Made by a program: the position numbers and the translations under genes | The notes under the pieces: generated by a model | Told to the model about the DNA's origin: nothing | The model's database searches: none | What the model saw: only the letters and a program-made list of their open reading frames with translations | NCBI GenBank assembly: GCA_050246795.1 | Contig: JBFWVJ010000001.1 | Location: 316,657 to 380,656 of the forward strand | From: JBFWVJ01 sp050246795 | GTDB lineage: Bacteria; Patescibacteriota; Gracilibacteria; JAUYGZ01 | Direction of reading: 5' to 3' | DNA: 64,000 nt | Shown here: positions 18,231-25,630 of the stretch, piece after piece | Layout of the letters: every line of letters begins with the position of its first letter | Position numbering within the stretch: the stretch's first letter is position 1

Positions 18231-18558
18231 TAGCTCGTTCAAACAGAAGTTCGAATATGCGGCTGCATTTACGATTTCGTTTCTTTTCAACACTACGTTT
18301 TTCTTCTTCCTGGATGCAAACCCCACCTATTTACAGCTGCGTGAAGAGCATTTTTTTCAGGTGGTGTTCGTCAGAATAGTGCTTGTTCTCGTTTTTTCTT
18401 TGGTTGTTTTCAAGTCGGCCTATGGATGGGTCACTTTGCTTCAGATGCATCGTTATTGGCAATTTTTTCATCGATTCCTTTTGACCCTGTTTTTTCTGAT
18501 GGTGAGCGTTCCTTATCTGCTGATTTTGCTTGGGGCGTACCATATTTTTTGGCAATGA
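18220..18558 (+). CDS. Small multi-pass membrane protein
   Basis: 112 residues with about three hydrophobic helices (FTISFLFNTTFFFFLDANP, VVFVRIVLVLVFSLVVFKSAYG, FLLTLFFLMVSVPYLLILLGAY). ATG 18220 overlaps the last 11 bases of the amidase/SpoIID gene, so translation is probably coupled. No family recognised; CPR genomes often carry such proteins beside wall genes. Confidence 0.6.
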   Translation: MNHNSSFKQKFEYAAAFTISFLFNTTFFFFLDANPTYLQLREEHFFQVVFVRIVLVLVFSLVVFKSAYGWVTLLQMHRYWQFFHRFLLTLFFLMVSVPYLLILLGAYHIFWQ

Positions 18559-18629
18559 TTTGCGTTTTCATTCTCCTGTTGGTCTTTTTATGGTATTTTA
18601 TCCAAACGAACTCATATGAAGTTTCGTAG
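18555..18629 (+). CDS. Possible 24-residue single-helix microprotein
   Basis: The ATGA at 18555-18558 overlaps the stop of the preceding gene. The frame encodes MICVFILLLVFLWYFIQTNS and four more residues, and its end overlaps the next gene's ATG (18616). The stop-start overlap and a neat transmembrane helix argue for translation. Its small size means it could equally be chance. Confidence 0.3.
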   Translation: MICVFILLLVFLWYFIQTNSYEVS

Positions 18630-18951
18630 CTCAGGAAGTATTTTTCGTTTTTTTATCGGCAAACGCTTTTGCGCTCGCTCGGATAACCCCCAGGAGATAC
18701 TGGATTTTCCTTGGGGGCTCTTTTTATTACTCCCGATCAGTGGCCAGGGTCTTTTCACGCTGGTTTTTGTCGTCAACTATTTTGCGCTCCAGTCGTCCGA
18801 TCGATATGATCCAGGATTGATGTATATTTTCCTTGGTGGAACGCTTTTCTTCGGTGTGTTTTTTGTAATCGGTGTGATGGGAATGCGGCGTCGGAGGAAG
18901 ATTCGCGAGCTGTTGAAGCAAGGGGTGCCAATGGATCAGATCCGGTTTTGA
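18616..18951 (+). CDS. Small two-helix membrane protein
   Basis: 111 residues: a basic N-terminus (MKFRSSGSIFRFFIGKRF), hydrophobic helices at about 38-58 (LLPISGQGLFTLVFVVNYF) and 70-90 (IFLGGTLFFGVFFVIGVMG), and a basic tail MRRRRKIRELLKQGV. No family recognised. It follows the two preceding small membrane genes with overlaps and probably belongs to the amidase operon. Confidence 0.55.
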   Translation: MKFRSSGSIFRFFIGKRFCARSDNPQEILDFPWGLFLLLPISGQGLFTLVFVVNYFALQSSDRYDPGLMYIFLGGTLFFGVFFVIGVMGMRRRRKIRELLKQGVPMDQIRF

Positions 18952-18962
18952 AAGAGTCGCAT

Positions 18963-18997
18963 TTGAATTTGTATACAAAATGCAGTATAATGTATAC
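18963..18997 (+). promoter_or_regulatory. Promoter and palindromic operator of the RelB/MazF-type module
   Basis: TTGAAT (18963-18968), a 17-bp spacer and TATAAT (18986-18991) form a near-consensus promoter. A perfect 12-bp palindrome TTTGTATACAAA (18968-18979) lies in the spacer and GTATAC repeats at 18992-18997. Two half-operators straddling the -10 are typical of antitoxin autorepression. Confidence 0.75.
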
Positions 18998-19014
18998 GGA
19001 TAGTAATACCGTTT

Positions 19015-19326
19015 ATGAAGACCGTTTCTTTACAAACTCGCATTCCTAAAAAGATGAAGGATGAAGCTGGGAAGATCCTGAAGCGACTCGGGTTGGATTT
19101 CAGCACGGCCAATCGGATGTTTTATGCACAGATCATCGCCACGAAAGGCATTCCTTTTGAGCCAAAGCTTCACACTCATATTCCAACGCAATGGCACGAT
19201 CTTACCGAAGAAGAGGAGAGGAAATGGAATAAACAGGTGGCAGAAGCTAGTCTGGGAAAACTTTGGAATAATCCGGAGGATGATGTTTGGGATACTTTTT
19301 ACCAGGATATCGATTCAATTCGCTAA
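19015..19326 (+). CDS. RelB/DinJ-family antitoxin
   Basis: 103 residues. The N-terminal ribbon-helix-helix reads TVSLQTRIPKKMKDEAGKIL and the RelB/DinJ signature follows (LGLDFSTANRMFYAQIIATK, GIPFEP). The acidic C-terminal half (DLTEEEERKWN, NPEDDVWDTF) would wrap and block the toxin. It lies 23 bp after a palindromic operator and 2 bp before a PemK/MazF toxin gene. RelB-type antitoxins usually pair with RelE/YafQ, so the partner is unusual. Confidence 0.85.
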   Translation: MKTVSLQTRIPKKMKDEAGKILKRLGLDFSTANRMFYAQIIATKGIPFEPKLHTHIPTQWHDLTEEEERKWNKQVAEASLGKLWNNPEDDVWDTFYQDIDSIR

Positions 19327-19328
19327 AA

Positions 19329-19697
19329 ATGACCAAAGAAATTTATCAGGGAGATATAGTCCTAGTGCCTTTTCCATTCAGTGATTTGTCTGATGTAAAA
19401 ACCAGGCCCGCTTTGGTTATTTCTAATCATCGTGTGAACTCAACTGCTGATATTCTTTTTGTTTCTATTTCACGAACAAAGCCGTTATTTTTGCCAGTTG
19501 TGCCAATTGAACAAAAAAATTTGATAGATGGGACAATACCTGAACAATCATTTGTTCATTTTCACAAAATTCATTTGATTGAAAAATCTCTTGTCCAAAA
19601 AGTTGTGGCAAGGATTGAAGCCTCGTTATTTCAGGACATTATTGCTGAAATTGGTGATATTGTCAGTTTTGAGGAAAAATCCTTTTCATCCCGTTGA
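19329..19697 (+). CDS. PemK/MazF-family endoribonuclease toxin
   Basis: MazF-fold toxins cut mRNA and sometimes tRNA or rRNA. 122 residues with the family layout: IYQGDIVLVPFPFSDLSD, then TRPALVISNHRVN carrying the conserved Arg-Pro-x-Leu, then VSISRTKP, and the helical end LFQDIIAEIGDIVSF. The ATG at 19329, 2 bp after the antitoxin stop, is chosen over an upstream in-frame ATG inside the antitoxin gene. Its 3' end overlaps dUTPase on the other strand by 12 bp. Confidence 0.87.
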   Translation: MTKEIYQGDIVLVPFPFSDLSDVKTRPALVISNHRVNSTADILFVSISRTKPLFLPVVPIEQKNLIDGTIPEQSFVHFHKIHLIEKSLVQKVVARIEASLFQDIIAEIGDIVSFEEKSFSSR

Positions 19698-20114
19698 CCC
19701 AAATCCTCCTCGGGAGTCTTCTTTGATCTGCTCCACTTCTTCGAATTCGAATTTGCTCACGTGAACAAAGACCCCTTGGGCGATTTTTTCGCCGCGCTCG
19801 ACGGTGACGTCCTGTTCGGAGAAATTGTACATCTGGATCTTGATCTCATCAGTGGGGCCGCAGTAGTCCTGGTCGATGATGCCGATGCCGTGGGGTTGAG
19901 TGAGCCCTTTTTTGCGTGGAGTGGAGGATCGGGAAGCCACTACGAGCATATATCCTGGCGGGGTTTCCACGATGACGTTTCCGGGGATGAGTTCGATCGT
20001 TCCTTTTTTTACAGTGGTCGTTTCACGAGCGATCAGGTCGAAGCCTACGGCACCGTTGGTTTCGTATTGGGGCAAGGGGAGCGTTTTGTCGATTCGCTGG
20101 ATTTTGACGGCCAT
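19686..20114 (-). CDS. dut: dUTP diphosphatase
   Basis: Trimeric dUTPase that hydrolyses dUTP to dUMP and PPi, keeping uracil out of DNA. All five motifs are visible: AVGFDLIA (motif 1), ASRSSTPRKKG (2), GIIDQDYCG (3), RGEKIAQGV (4) and the C-terminal Gly-rich RGGFGSTG (5). Length 142 is standard. It is downstream of rplA on the same strand and converges, with a 12-bp overlap, on the toxin gene. Confidence 0.95.
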   Translation of the reverse strand: MAVKIQRIDKTLPLPQYETNGAVGFDLIARETTTVKKGTIELIPGNVIVETPPGYMLVVASRSSTPRKKGLTQPHGIGIIDQDYCGPTDEIKIQMYNFSEQDVTVERGEKIAQGVFVHVSKFEFEEVEQIKEDSRGGFGSTG

Positions 20115-20196
20115 GATGGTGAGTGAAGAACTAAAAAAGGAAGAGGGGATGGTTCATCCTGCTCTTCCTCTTTGTACACGATTTGAAGATGCTTTG

Positions 20197-20919
20197 CTAT
20201 TGAACTTCATTTGGGTTCACGGGGATCCCGGGACCCATGGTGGAAGTAATGGTAACGCTCTTGATATAGGTTCCTTTCACAGCGCTGGGCTTCACTTCTT
20301 GGATGGTTTTCAGGTAGGTCTTCAGGTTTTCGCTGAGCTTGTCCGAACCGAAGGAAACTTTTCCGAAGACGTTGTGGACGTTGGCTTCTTTGTCGAGTTT
20401 GTACTCGATCCGTCCTTTTTTGATTTCTTCGATGGTTTTGGCTGGTTCTGGTGAAACCGTTCCTGCCTTTGGGTTGGGCATCAAGCCTTTTTGTCCAAGG
20501 GTTTTAGCGATTTTTCCGAGCTTCTTCATTTGGTCTGGGGTCGCTACGGCGACGTCGAATTCGAGCCATCCTTTGTTGATCTTTTCGATCAATTCGTCAG
20601 ATCCAGCTTCGACTGCTCCAGCGCCTTTGGCTTCTTTGACCTTTCCTTCATCGACGAAGGCGATGACACGGACTTGTTTTCCAGTCCCGTGGGGAAGGGC
20701 GAGCGTTCCACGGATCATTTGGTCGGATTGCTTTGGATCAAGTCCCAGTTTGAGGTGCACTTCAGCCGTCCCGTCGAATTTTGTGGTCGAGGTTTCCTGA
20801 AGGAGCTTGATGGCTTCATCGAGAGAATAGAGTTTTTTGCGGTCGAGCTTCTCCAAAGCCGCTCGGTATTTTTTTCCGCGCTTCTTGCCACGTGTGGTGG
20901 ACTTCATAGCTTCTGCCAT
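20197..20919 (-). CDS. rplA: 50S ribosomal protein L1 (uL1)
   Basis: L1-stalk protein that binds 23S rRNA and, in many bacteria, its own operon mRNA. Seen: a basic start, KYRAALEKLDRKKLYSLDEA, LALPHGTGKQVRVIAFVDEG, PDQMKKLGKIAKTLGQKGLMPN and NPKAGTVSP, ending with KSVTITSTMGPGIPV. Length 240 is typical. It follows rplK with a 160-bp AT-rich repeat-filled gap. rplJ and rplL do not follow; dUTPase does. Confidence 0.96.
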   Translation of the reverse strand: MAEAMKSTTRGKKRGKKYRAALEKLDRKKLYSLDEAIKLLQETSTTKFDGTAEVHLKLGLDPKQSDQMIRGTLALPHGTGKQVRVIAFVDEGKVKEAKGAGAVEAGSDELIEKINKGWLEFDVAVATPDQMKKLGKIAKTLGQKGLMPNPKAGTVSPEPAKTIEEIKKGRIEYKLDKEANVHNVFGKVSFGSDKLSENLKTYLKTIQEVKPSAVKGTYIKSVTITSTMGPGIPVNPNEVQ

Positions 20920-20966
20920 GGTATGGGGGGTTAAGTGGTGATAGCGGTCCGATGTTCATCGGCCTC

Positions 20967-21075
20967 CCACGAAATAATTTCCAATTTCTAATTTTCAATC
21001 AATTTCTAATTCTTCAATTTTCAAATTATGACATTGAAAATTCACTGAAAATTGAGAATTGGAAATTGAAAATTT
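20967..21075. repeat. AT-rich degenerate repeat between rplK and rplA
   Basis: Alternating AATTTTCAA / TTGAAAATT-type words on both strands fill the gap. They can pair into hairpins, for example around ATTGAAAATT and AATTTTCAAT. No gene or clean terminator is visible here. Confidence 0.6.
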
Positions 21076-21079
21076 GTTT

Positions 21080-21502
21080 TTATCCTTCGACGGTTACTCC
21101 CATCGCGCGGGCGGTCCCAGCGATGATTTTTACCGCGGCGTCGAGGTCATTGGCGTTGAGTTCACTCATCTTCTTTTGCGCGATTTCTTCGAGTTGGGCA
21201 CGGGTAATCTTTCCAACTTTAATCTTGTTGGGTTCTTTGGAACCGGTTTCGAGCTTGATAGCTTGTTTGATCAGGTTGGCTGCTGGCTGTTCTCGAAGTT
21301 CAAATTTAAAGGTCTTATCGTCGTAAACATAAATAACGACTGGTACGACCTGTCCCATACGATCTCTGGTTTTGTCATTAAACTGACCACAGAAATCTTG
21401 GATGTTGACTCCTGCTTGGGAAAGCACAGGTCCTACTGGAGGAGCTGGATTGGCTTGTCCAGCCTTGATCTGGAGCTTGATTTTCTTTTTGAGTTCAGCC
21501 AT
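21080..21502 (-). CDS. rplK: 50S ribosomal protein L11 (uL11)
   Basis: GTPase-centre protein binding 23S rRNA with L10/L12. Seen: KKIKLQIKAGQANPAPPVGP, LSQAGVNIQDFCGQFN, VPVVIYVYDDKTFKFEL, KVGKITRAQLEEIAQKKM and the ending KIIAGTARAMGVTVEG. 140 residues, full length. The start at 21502 is preceded by CTCCCTCCCCC rather than a Shine-Dalgarno site, with a 9-bp TATTAGGAG-type repeat just upstream. Confidence 0.97.
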   Translation of the reverse strand: MAELKKKIKLQIKAGQANPAPPVGPVLSQAGVNIQDFCGQFNDKTRDRMGQVVPVVIYVYDDKTFKFELREQPAANLIKQAIKLETGSKEPNKIKVGKITRAQLEEIAQKKMSELNANDLDAAVKIIAGTARAMGVTVEG

Positions 21503-21507
21503 GGGGG

Positions 21508-21556
21508 AGGGAGTATTAGGAGTATGAGGAGATAATAGGAGTATTAGGAGTAAGGG
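21508..21556. repeat. 9-bp minisatellite before rplK
   Basis: Copies of a GTATTAGGA-type unit stand directly before the rplK start codon. The same unit occurs in frame in comEC. Confidence 0.7.
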
Positions 21557-21619
21557 GATTCATTCCTCATACTCTTTGCGTTCTTGATACTCCTTTGTTT
21601 CCTTTATTGCTGGGTGATT

Positions 21620-22165
21620 TTACTCATTTTGCTGGAGGGCGTCAATGATTTCTAGTACCTTTTGATGCTCTTCCGGCAGGTATTGGAATCCGTACAGTCG
21701 TTCTTTGATGACAATGCCTAGGAAATTGTGGGTTTTTTTCTCTAACGGGACTTGGTTGAGGTAAAACGTCCCGGGGTTAATTTTGTTGAATTGGTATTCT
21801 GGGTTTTCTTGTTCTAAGAGTGCTTGGACGAGCTTTGCAGGGTTTTGGGTGGGGAATTCACTGATGGTGATGGAGGTCGTATCGATGTGGTAGCGTCGGG
21901 ATGAAGTGGCCTCCGGAAGCTGTAGGTAAGGATCAAAGAAGGTTTTGGATGATTCCACATGGGTAATTTCCAAGCCTTCGAGTGAGGTGCCCGTCAAAAG
22001 AGCTTCGTCGATTGTTCCGGGACGGATGACCTCTTGGATGATGCTGGTGAGAAAAAAGGAGTTGGCTCCCGCGGTTTCGTTTTGGTAGTCCAGAAAGAGC
22101 AGGGAACCGACGACCAGCAAAAACCCGACTACAGGAAGATGATTTTTTTGCATGGTCTCACTCAC
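21620..22165 (-). CDS. Uncharacterised single-pass protein inside the nusG-rplK block
   Basis: 181 residues, no family recognised. N-terminal anchor LPVVGFLLVVGSLLFLDYQ (residues 10-28) followed by an extracytoplasmic domain with IHV/LEITHVESSKTFFDP, YHIDTTSITISEFP and FNKINPGTFYLNQVPLEKKT. It interrupts the usual nusG-rplK adjacency, so it is either a lineage-specific insertion or a passenger of the translation operon. Confidence 0.65.
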   Translation of the reverse strand: MSETMQKNHLPVVGFLLVVGSLLFLDYQNETAGANSFFLTSIIQEVIRPGTIDEALLTGTSLEGLEITHVESSKTFFDPYLQLPEATSSRRYHIDTTSITISEFPTQNPAKLVQALLEQENPEYQFNKINPGTFYLNQVPLEKKTHNFLGIVIKERLYGFQYLPEEHQKVLEIIDALQQNE

Positions 22166-22208
22166 AAGATGAAGGCTTAGGAGGAAGATGAAGATTTAAG
22201 GACCTTCG

Positions 22209-23045
22209 CTATTTTTTCTTTACTTGGACAAAATCCAATTCCACCGGGGTCTCGCGACCGAAGATCGTGACCAGCACCTTGAGCTTCCCTTTCTTCTCGT
22301 CGATCGTATCGATGAGTCCTTCGTAGTTCTTGAACGGTCCGTCGGAGATGATGACCTGTTCGCCCACGCTGAAGTTGATCTTGAACTTGGGTTCTTCTTT
22401 CTTGATGTGCTTTTGGATCACGTCGAACTCTTCAGGGCGGATGGGGACGGGGATGGTCCCGGATCCTACGAACCCCGTCACGTTGGGGGTATTTCGGACG
22501 ACGTACCAGCTTTCATCGGTTACGATCATTTCCACGAGAACGTATCCAGGGAAGAGTCGTTTTTTTTCAGTGACGTGCTCTCCTTTTTTGATGGTGATCG
22601 TGCTTTCCTTGGGGACGATCACATTGAAGATGAGATCGTGCATATTGAGGGATTCGATACGCTGGCGAAGGGCTTTTTCTACGGCGTCTTCGTATCCAGA
22701 ATAGGTGTGGATGACATACCAGTTTTTTCCGGTGTTTTTCGCTTGTTTACCAATGGAAGTTTTGAGGCTGGTTTTCTTCAGATGAGGGTCGAGGATGCTG
22801 GTGGGGGTGGATTCTTCAGCTTCATTAGCTTCATTAGCTTCATTAGCTTCATTAGCTTCGTCAGCTTCATTAGCTTCGTCAGCTTCATTTGCTTCATCGG
22901 CTTCGGCTTCTTCTTCGAGCGCTGGTTCCTGAGCAGGTTCTGCTGTTTCGAGTGTTTCCGAAACTTCAGGTTCAGTACTTTCACCTTCAGTTACAGGAAT
23001 ATTTTGTTCATCCGTGTTGGTTTGGGTTTGTTGGGTATCTTCCAT
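22209..23045 (-). CDS. nusG: Transcription factor NusG with acidic repeat extension
   Basis: NusG binds RNA polymerase and couples it to Rho or to the ribosome. Residues from about 105 onward are standard: NGN domain WYVIHTYSGYEDAVEKALRQ, VPKESTITIKKGEHVTEKKR, LFPGYVLVEM and TPNVTGFVG, then the KOW domain VGEQVIISDGPFKNYEG ending VELDFVQVKKK. The first 100 residues are extra and acidic, with a run of Glu-Ala-Asn-Glu-Ala-Asp triplets encoded by a 9-bp DNA repeat. The extended N-terminus is in frame with no better internal start until the NGN domain, so it is retained; a shorter product cannot be excluded. Confidence 0.93.
   Translation of the reverse strand: MEDTQQTQTNTDEQNIPVTEGESTEPEVSETLETAEPAQEPALEEEAEADEANEADEANEADEANEANEANEANEAEESTPTSILDPHLKKTSLKTSIGKQAKNTGKNWYVIHTYSGYEDAVEKALRQRIESLNMHDLIFNVIVPKESTITIKKGEHVTEKKRLFPGYVLVEMIVTDESWYVVRNTPNVTGFVGSGTIPVPIRPEEFDVIQKHIKKEEPKFKINFSVGEQVIISDGPFKNYEGLIDTIDEKKGKLKVLVTIFGRETPVELDFVQVKKK
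22803..22897. repeat. In-frame AGCTTCATT minisatellite in nusG
   Basis: About ten near-perfect copies of TTCATTAGC/TTCGTCAGC encode the acidic Glu-Ala-Asn/Asp run. The same DNA word also encodes the ANEANEANEA stretch of the PrgI-like gene at about 37215-37260. Confidence 0.85.
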
Positions 23046-23114
23046 GGTGGTTAAAAGTTGATGGTTAATGGTTGATCGTACATACCTGCTTTCTCACGAA
23101 AGCTCTGAAAATAT

Positions 23115-23306
23115 TTAGCCATTCAAAGAAAGAAGCCAGAGGTAGGCTTGGTTGAATCCTAGGTCGACGAGTCCGAGTACCGCAGCAGCGATGAGCACAA
23201 ATACTACCGTGATAACCGTGAGTTGGAGCAGTTGTTCTTGGCTGGGCCATGTCACCAGGGTGAGTTCATGGGCGCTGTCTTTGAAGTATCGAAAGAAATT
23301 TTTCAT
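23115..23306 (-). CDS. secE: Preprotein translocase subunit SecE
   Basis: Small essential clamp of the SecYEG channel. 63 residues: amphipathic helix FFRYFKDSAHELTLVTWPSQ, with the family-defining KxVxWPS-type motif, then a single membrane helix LTVITVVFVLIAAAVLGLVD. The ATG at 23306 gives the normal length; the longer open frame upstream is not needed. It precedes nusG in the usual order; no tRNA-Trp or rpmG lies beside it. Confidence 0.93.
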   Translation of the reverse strand: MKNFFRYFKDSAHELTLVTWPSQEQLLQLTVITVVFVLIAAAVLGLVDLGFNQAYLWLLSLNG

Positions 23307-23472
23307 AGAAATAACTTTAAAAAGCGCGAGGGTTTCCCTGCGCATCCTTATATTACTCCAGCTGGGGTCATTTGTAAAGATGGACGGGATGACATTTTCC
23401 CGATTTGTCATATGCAGATTTTTTTGTTGTGTTTTGATCTTTGCTAAGCTGAGGAAAGATTTTTTCTCACGA

Positions 23473-24498
23473 ATGTTTGCTCGATTTCGCTGGTTTTCGA
23501 TGGTTCTGACGCTGCTGTGCTTGGTTTTTTCTCTGAACAGCGTCTTTGCTCAACCGGCCCTTCCTTTTGATCCCGGTTTATATCCAGGCATCAATCAAGA
23601 TCTCATCCGGGGGCAAACAGGGGCCCAGGGAGTAGTCAATACAGTGCGCAATATCTATACTTCAGCCCTCGGCATTCTTGGGCCATTTTTGGTCATATTG
23701 ATCGCCTGGTTTGGGATTCGCTTGGTCATCGCCGGAGGGAATGAAGAAAAATTCAACGCGGTTTCCCAGCATTTTTTGTACTTGTTGATCGGAGCGTCAT
23801 TCGTCATCTTTGCCAAATTTTTGAGCGAAACCTTTTTCTTGTATAACGCTCCCCAGGGTGGGACGGCGGTCAGTTTCGTCTCCAGTGAAGGACAGATCGT
23901 GGGTGCCGCGACTGCCTTCCAGTCGCAGGTGGAAATCCTTATCAAGTTCATTCGGTATGTTTTGACGGGATTGGCGGTCTTTTTTGTGGTCAAGTCCGGG
24001 TCGGTTATCCTTTTCAGTGGAGATGATGAGCAGGTTACGAAGCAAAAAGATGTGTTTATCTATGGGTTTGTTGGATTTCTCCTGATCATGATCTCTTCGG
24101 CTTTGATTGATGCCGTCTTTAATCTCAAAACCTCGCCGGATCTCAACTTTGGCGATGTTTTCGTGACCCAGTCGGTGGATGTCGGAGGGGGGATTGCATT
24201 GTTGGGGAATATTACCAATCTCGCTTTGGCGATGATGGGAGTGTTGTTTTTATTTATGTTGGTGGCAGGAGGAGTATTGTACGCATTTAGTGCCGGAAAT
24301 GAGGAAGCTGGACAGAAGGGTACCAAGATCATTACCGGAGCGTTGATCGGTCTGGTGATCTCTTTTTCTTCCTACACCATCGTGGCTGAATTTTCCTCAG
24401 GGGGTGGGGCCATTCGAGAGGCGAACCCTGCTGTTACCCCTTTGGATCCTTCTTTGCCTCAAGCTCCTCCAGGTGGCGCTAACCCATCTTCACCATGA
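23473..24498 (+). CDS. VirB2/TrbC-like multi-helix membrane protein (paralogue 1)
   Basis: 341 residues with signal peptide (LTLLCLVFSLNSVFAQ). Two related units of paired helices: IYTSALGILGPFLVILIAWF with VIAGGNEEKFNAVSQHFLY; then LALAMMGVLFLFMLVAGGVL with FSAGNEEAGQKGTKIITGAL and GLVISFSSYTIV. The loop motif GNEE...K followed by a helix ending SYTIV recurs in the next three proteins and resembles TrbC/VirB2 pilins, though here each chain carries two units. The ATG 23473 is picked for the signal peptide. The stop overlaps the next ATG (ATGATG), so the genes are coupled. Confidence 0.7.
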   Translation: MFARFRWFSMVLTLLCLVFSLNSVFAQPALPFDPGLYPGINQDLIRGQTGAQGVVNTVRNIYTSALGILGPFLVILIAWFGIRLVIAGGNEEKFNAVSQHFLYLLIGASFVIFAKFLSETFFLYNAPQGGTAVSFVSSEGQIVGAATAFQSQVEILIKFIRYVLTGLAVFFVVKSGSVILFSGDDEQVTKQKDVFIYGFVGFLLIMISSALIDAVFNLKTSPDLNFGDVFVTQSVDVGGGIALLGNITNLALAMMGVLFLFMLVAGGVLYAFSAGNEEAGQKGTKIITGALIGLVISFSSYTIVAEFSSGGGAIREANPAVTPLDPSLPQAPPGGANPSSP

Positions 24499-25403
24499 TG
24501 AAAAAGATACTGTTTACGATCGCAGTGGGTGGACTGGTGTTGGTAATGTCTCCAGAGGTTTTTGCTGGAAATATTCAGATACCTTTTGGGCAGGAAACGG
24601 TTGAGCACTTGCCCAGGGTTGGGTTGACCGATCAGGGAACGGGTGAAGGTATTCAGGGGATTCGCGAGATCGTTAATGTGGTCCTGGGGTCGAGTCGATT
24701 GTTTTTGCGAACCATTGCCATTTTTGTGTTGTTTGTGGCTGGTTTTATCCTTGTCTCTGCTCAGTCTTCGATTTCCGATCAGGTGCAGAAGCAGAAAATG
24801 AATGTTGTTTACACCATGGTTGGTTTGGTGGTCTTTGGTTTGGCAACAGATTTTGTGTACGGGTTTTTGTTTCGTGATCAGGGAAGCTATATTTTCACCT
24901 CTGAAGAGGCGCAGATTGTTGGTTCGGAGCTCGCGTTGCGGATCAAGGATATCCTCAATCTGTTCCTTTCTTTTTCGGGGGCTGGGGCTATTTTGATGTT
25001 GGTGATCGCTGGAAGCCGTACGCTCTTGATGCCTGGAAGCGATGAAGAAATGGCGGCGCAAAAGAAGATCGTCGGGTATACGGTCATGGGGATTATTATC
25101 ATCGGATTGGCTGATGTCTTGATCAATCAGATCGTGTTTCCCAATGCGGGGTATGAGGGAGTCAATGTCGCGGCACTTGAGGTGCAGCTCCAAGGCCTTT
25201 CCAATTATTTGCTCGGGTTTTTGGGGGCGATCGTGTTTGTGACCTTCACGATTTCCGGAGTGGTGATGGTGGCGAATTTTGGCAATGATGAAGTGGTCGG
25301 CAAAGCGAAGTCGGCAATGACGAATGTGCTCATCGGGGTTCTGGTGGTGTTTAGCGCTTATACGATCGTGGCGACCTTGTTGAGGACGTTTTTGGCGGCG
25401 TAG
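24495..25403 (+). CDS. VirB2/TrbC-like multi-helix membrane protein (paralogue 2)
   Basis: 302 residues. Signal peptide (ILFTIAVGGLVLVMSPEVFA), then three helix pairs: REIVNVVLGSSRLFLRTIAI; ILNLFLSFSGAGAILMLVIA with GSDEEMAAQKKIVGYTVMG; and LSNYLLGFLGAIVFVTFTIS with FGNDEVVGKAKSAMTNVLIG, ending VVFSAYTIVATLL. The last unit is the closest match to the motif in paralogues 3 and 4. It may form a pilus subunit or a membrane scaffold of a type IV secretion-like machine. The start overlaps the previous stop. Confidence 0.7.
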   Translation: MMKKILFTIAVGGLVLVMSPEVFAGNIQIPFGQETVEHLPRVGLTDQGTGEGIQGIREIVNVVLGSSRLFLRTIAIFVLFVAGFILVSAQSSISDQVQKQKMNVVYTMVGLVVFGLATDFVYGFLFRDQGSYIFTSEEAQIVGSELALRIKDILNLFLSFSGAGAILMLVIAGSRTLLMPGSDEEMAAQKKIVGYTVMGIIIIGLADVLINQIVFPNAGYEGVNVAALEVQLQGLSNYLLGFLGAIVFVTFTISGVVMVANFGNDEVVGKAKSAMTNVLIGVLVVFSAYTIVATLLRTFLAA

Positions 25404-25407
25404 GGGG

Positions 25408-25505
25408 AGGGATTTGTAGGACTAGTAGGACTCGTAGGACTTGTGGGACTTGTGGGACTTGTAGGACTTGTAAGACTTGTAGGACTTGTGGGACTTGTGG
25501 GAATA
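25408..25505. repeat. 9-bp minisatellite (TAGGACTTG) downstream of paralogue 2
   Basis: About ten head-to-tail copies of GTAGGACTT/GTGGGACTT fill the gap after the stop at 25403. Further on, AATGACAAAA (25542-25551) and TTTTGTCATT (25566-25575) form a 10-bp hairpin before the next gene; it lacks a U tract, so its role is unclear. Confidence 0.85.
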
Positions 25506-25630
25506 TTGGGGACGAGCAGTTTTGTTCTCAAATTTGAAAAAAATGACAAAATTCACGAGACGGGGTTTTGTCATTGTTATGTGAATAACGTTTGCTTTTT
25601 TTGGTCAACAGGTTCTTTTGTTACACTAAA

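Noticed and set aside
25408..25505. Possible CRISPR array
   Set aside because: Units are 9 bp and head-to-tail without spacers; no cas genes are present.
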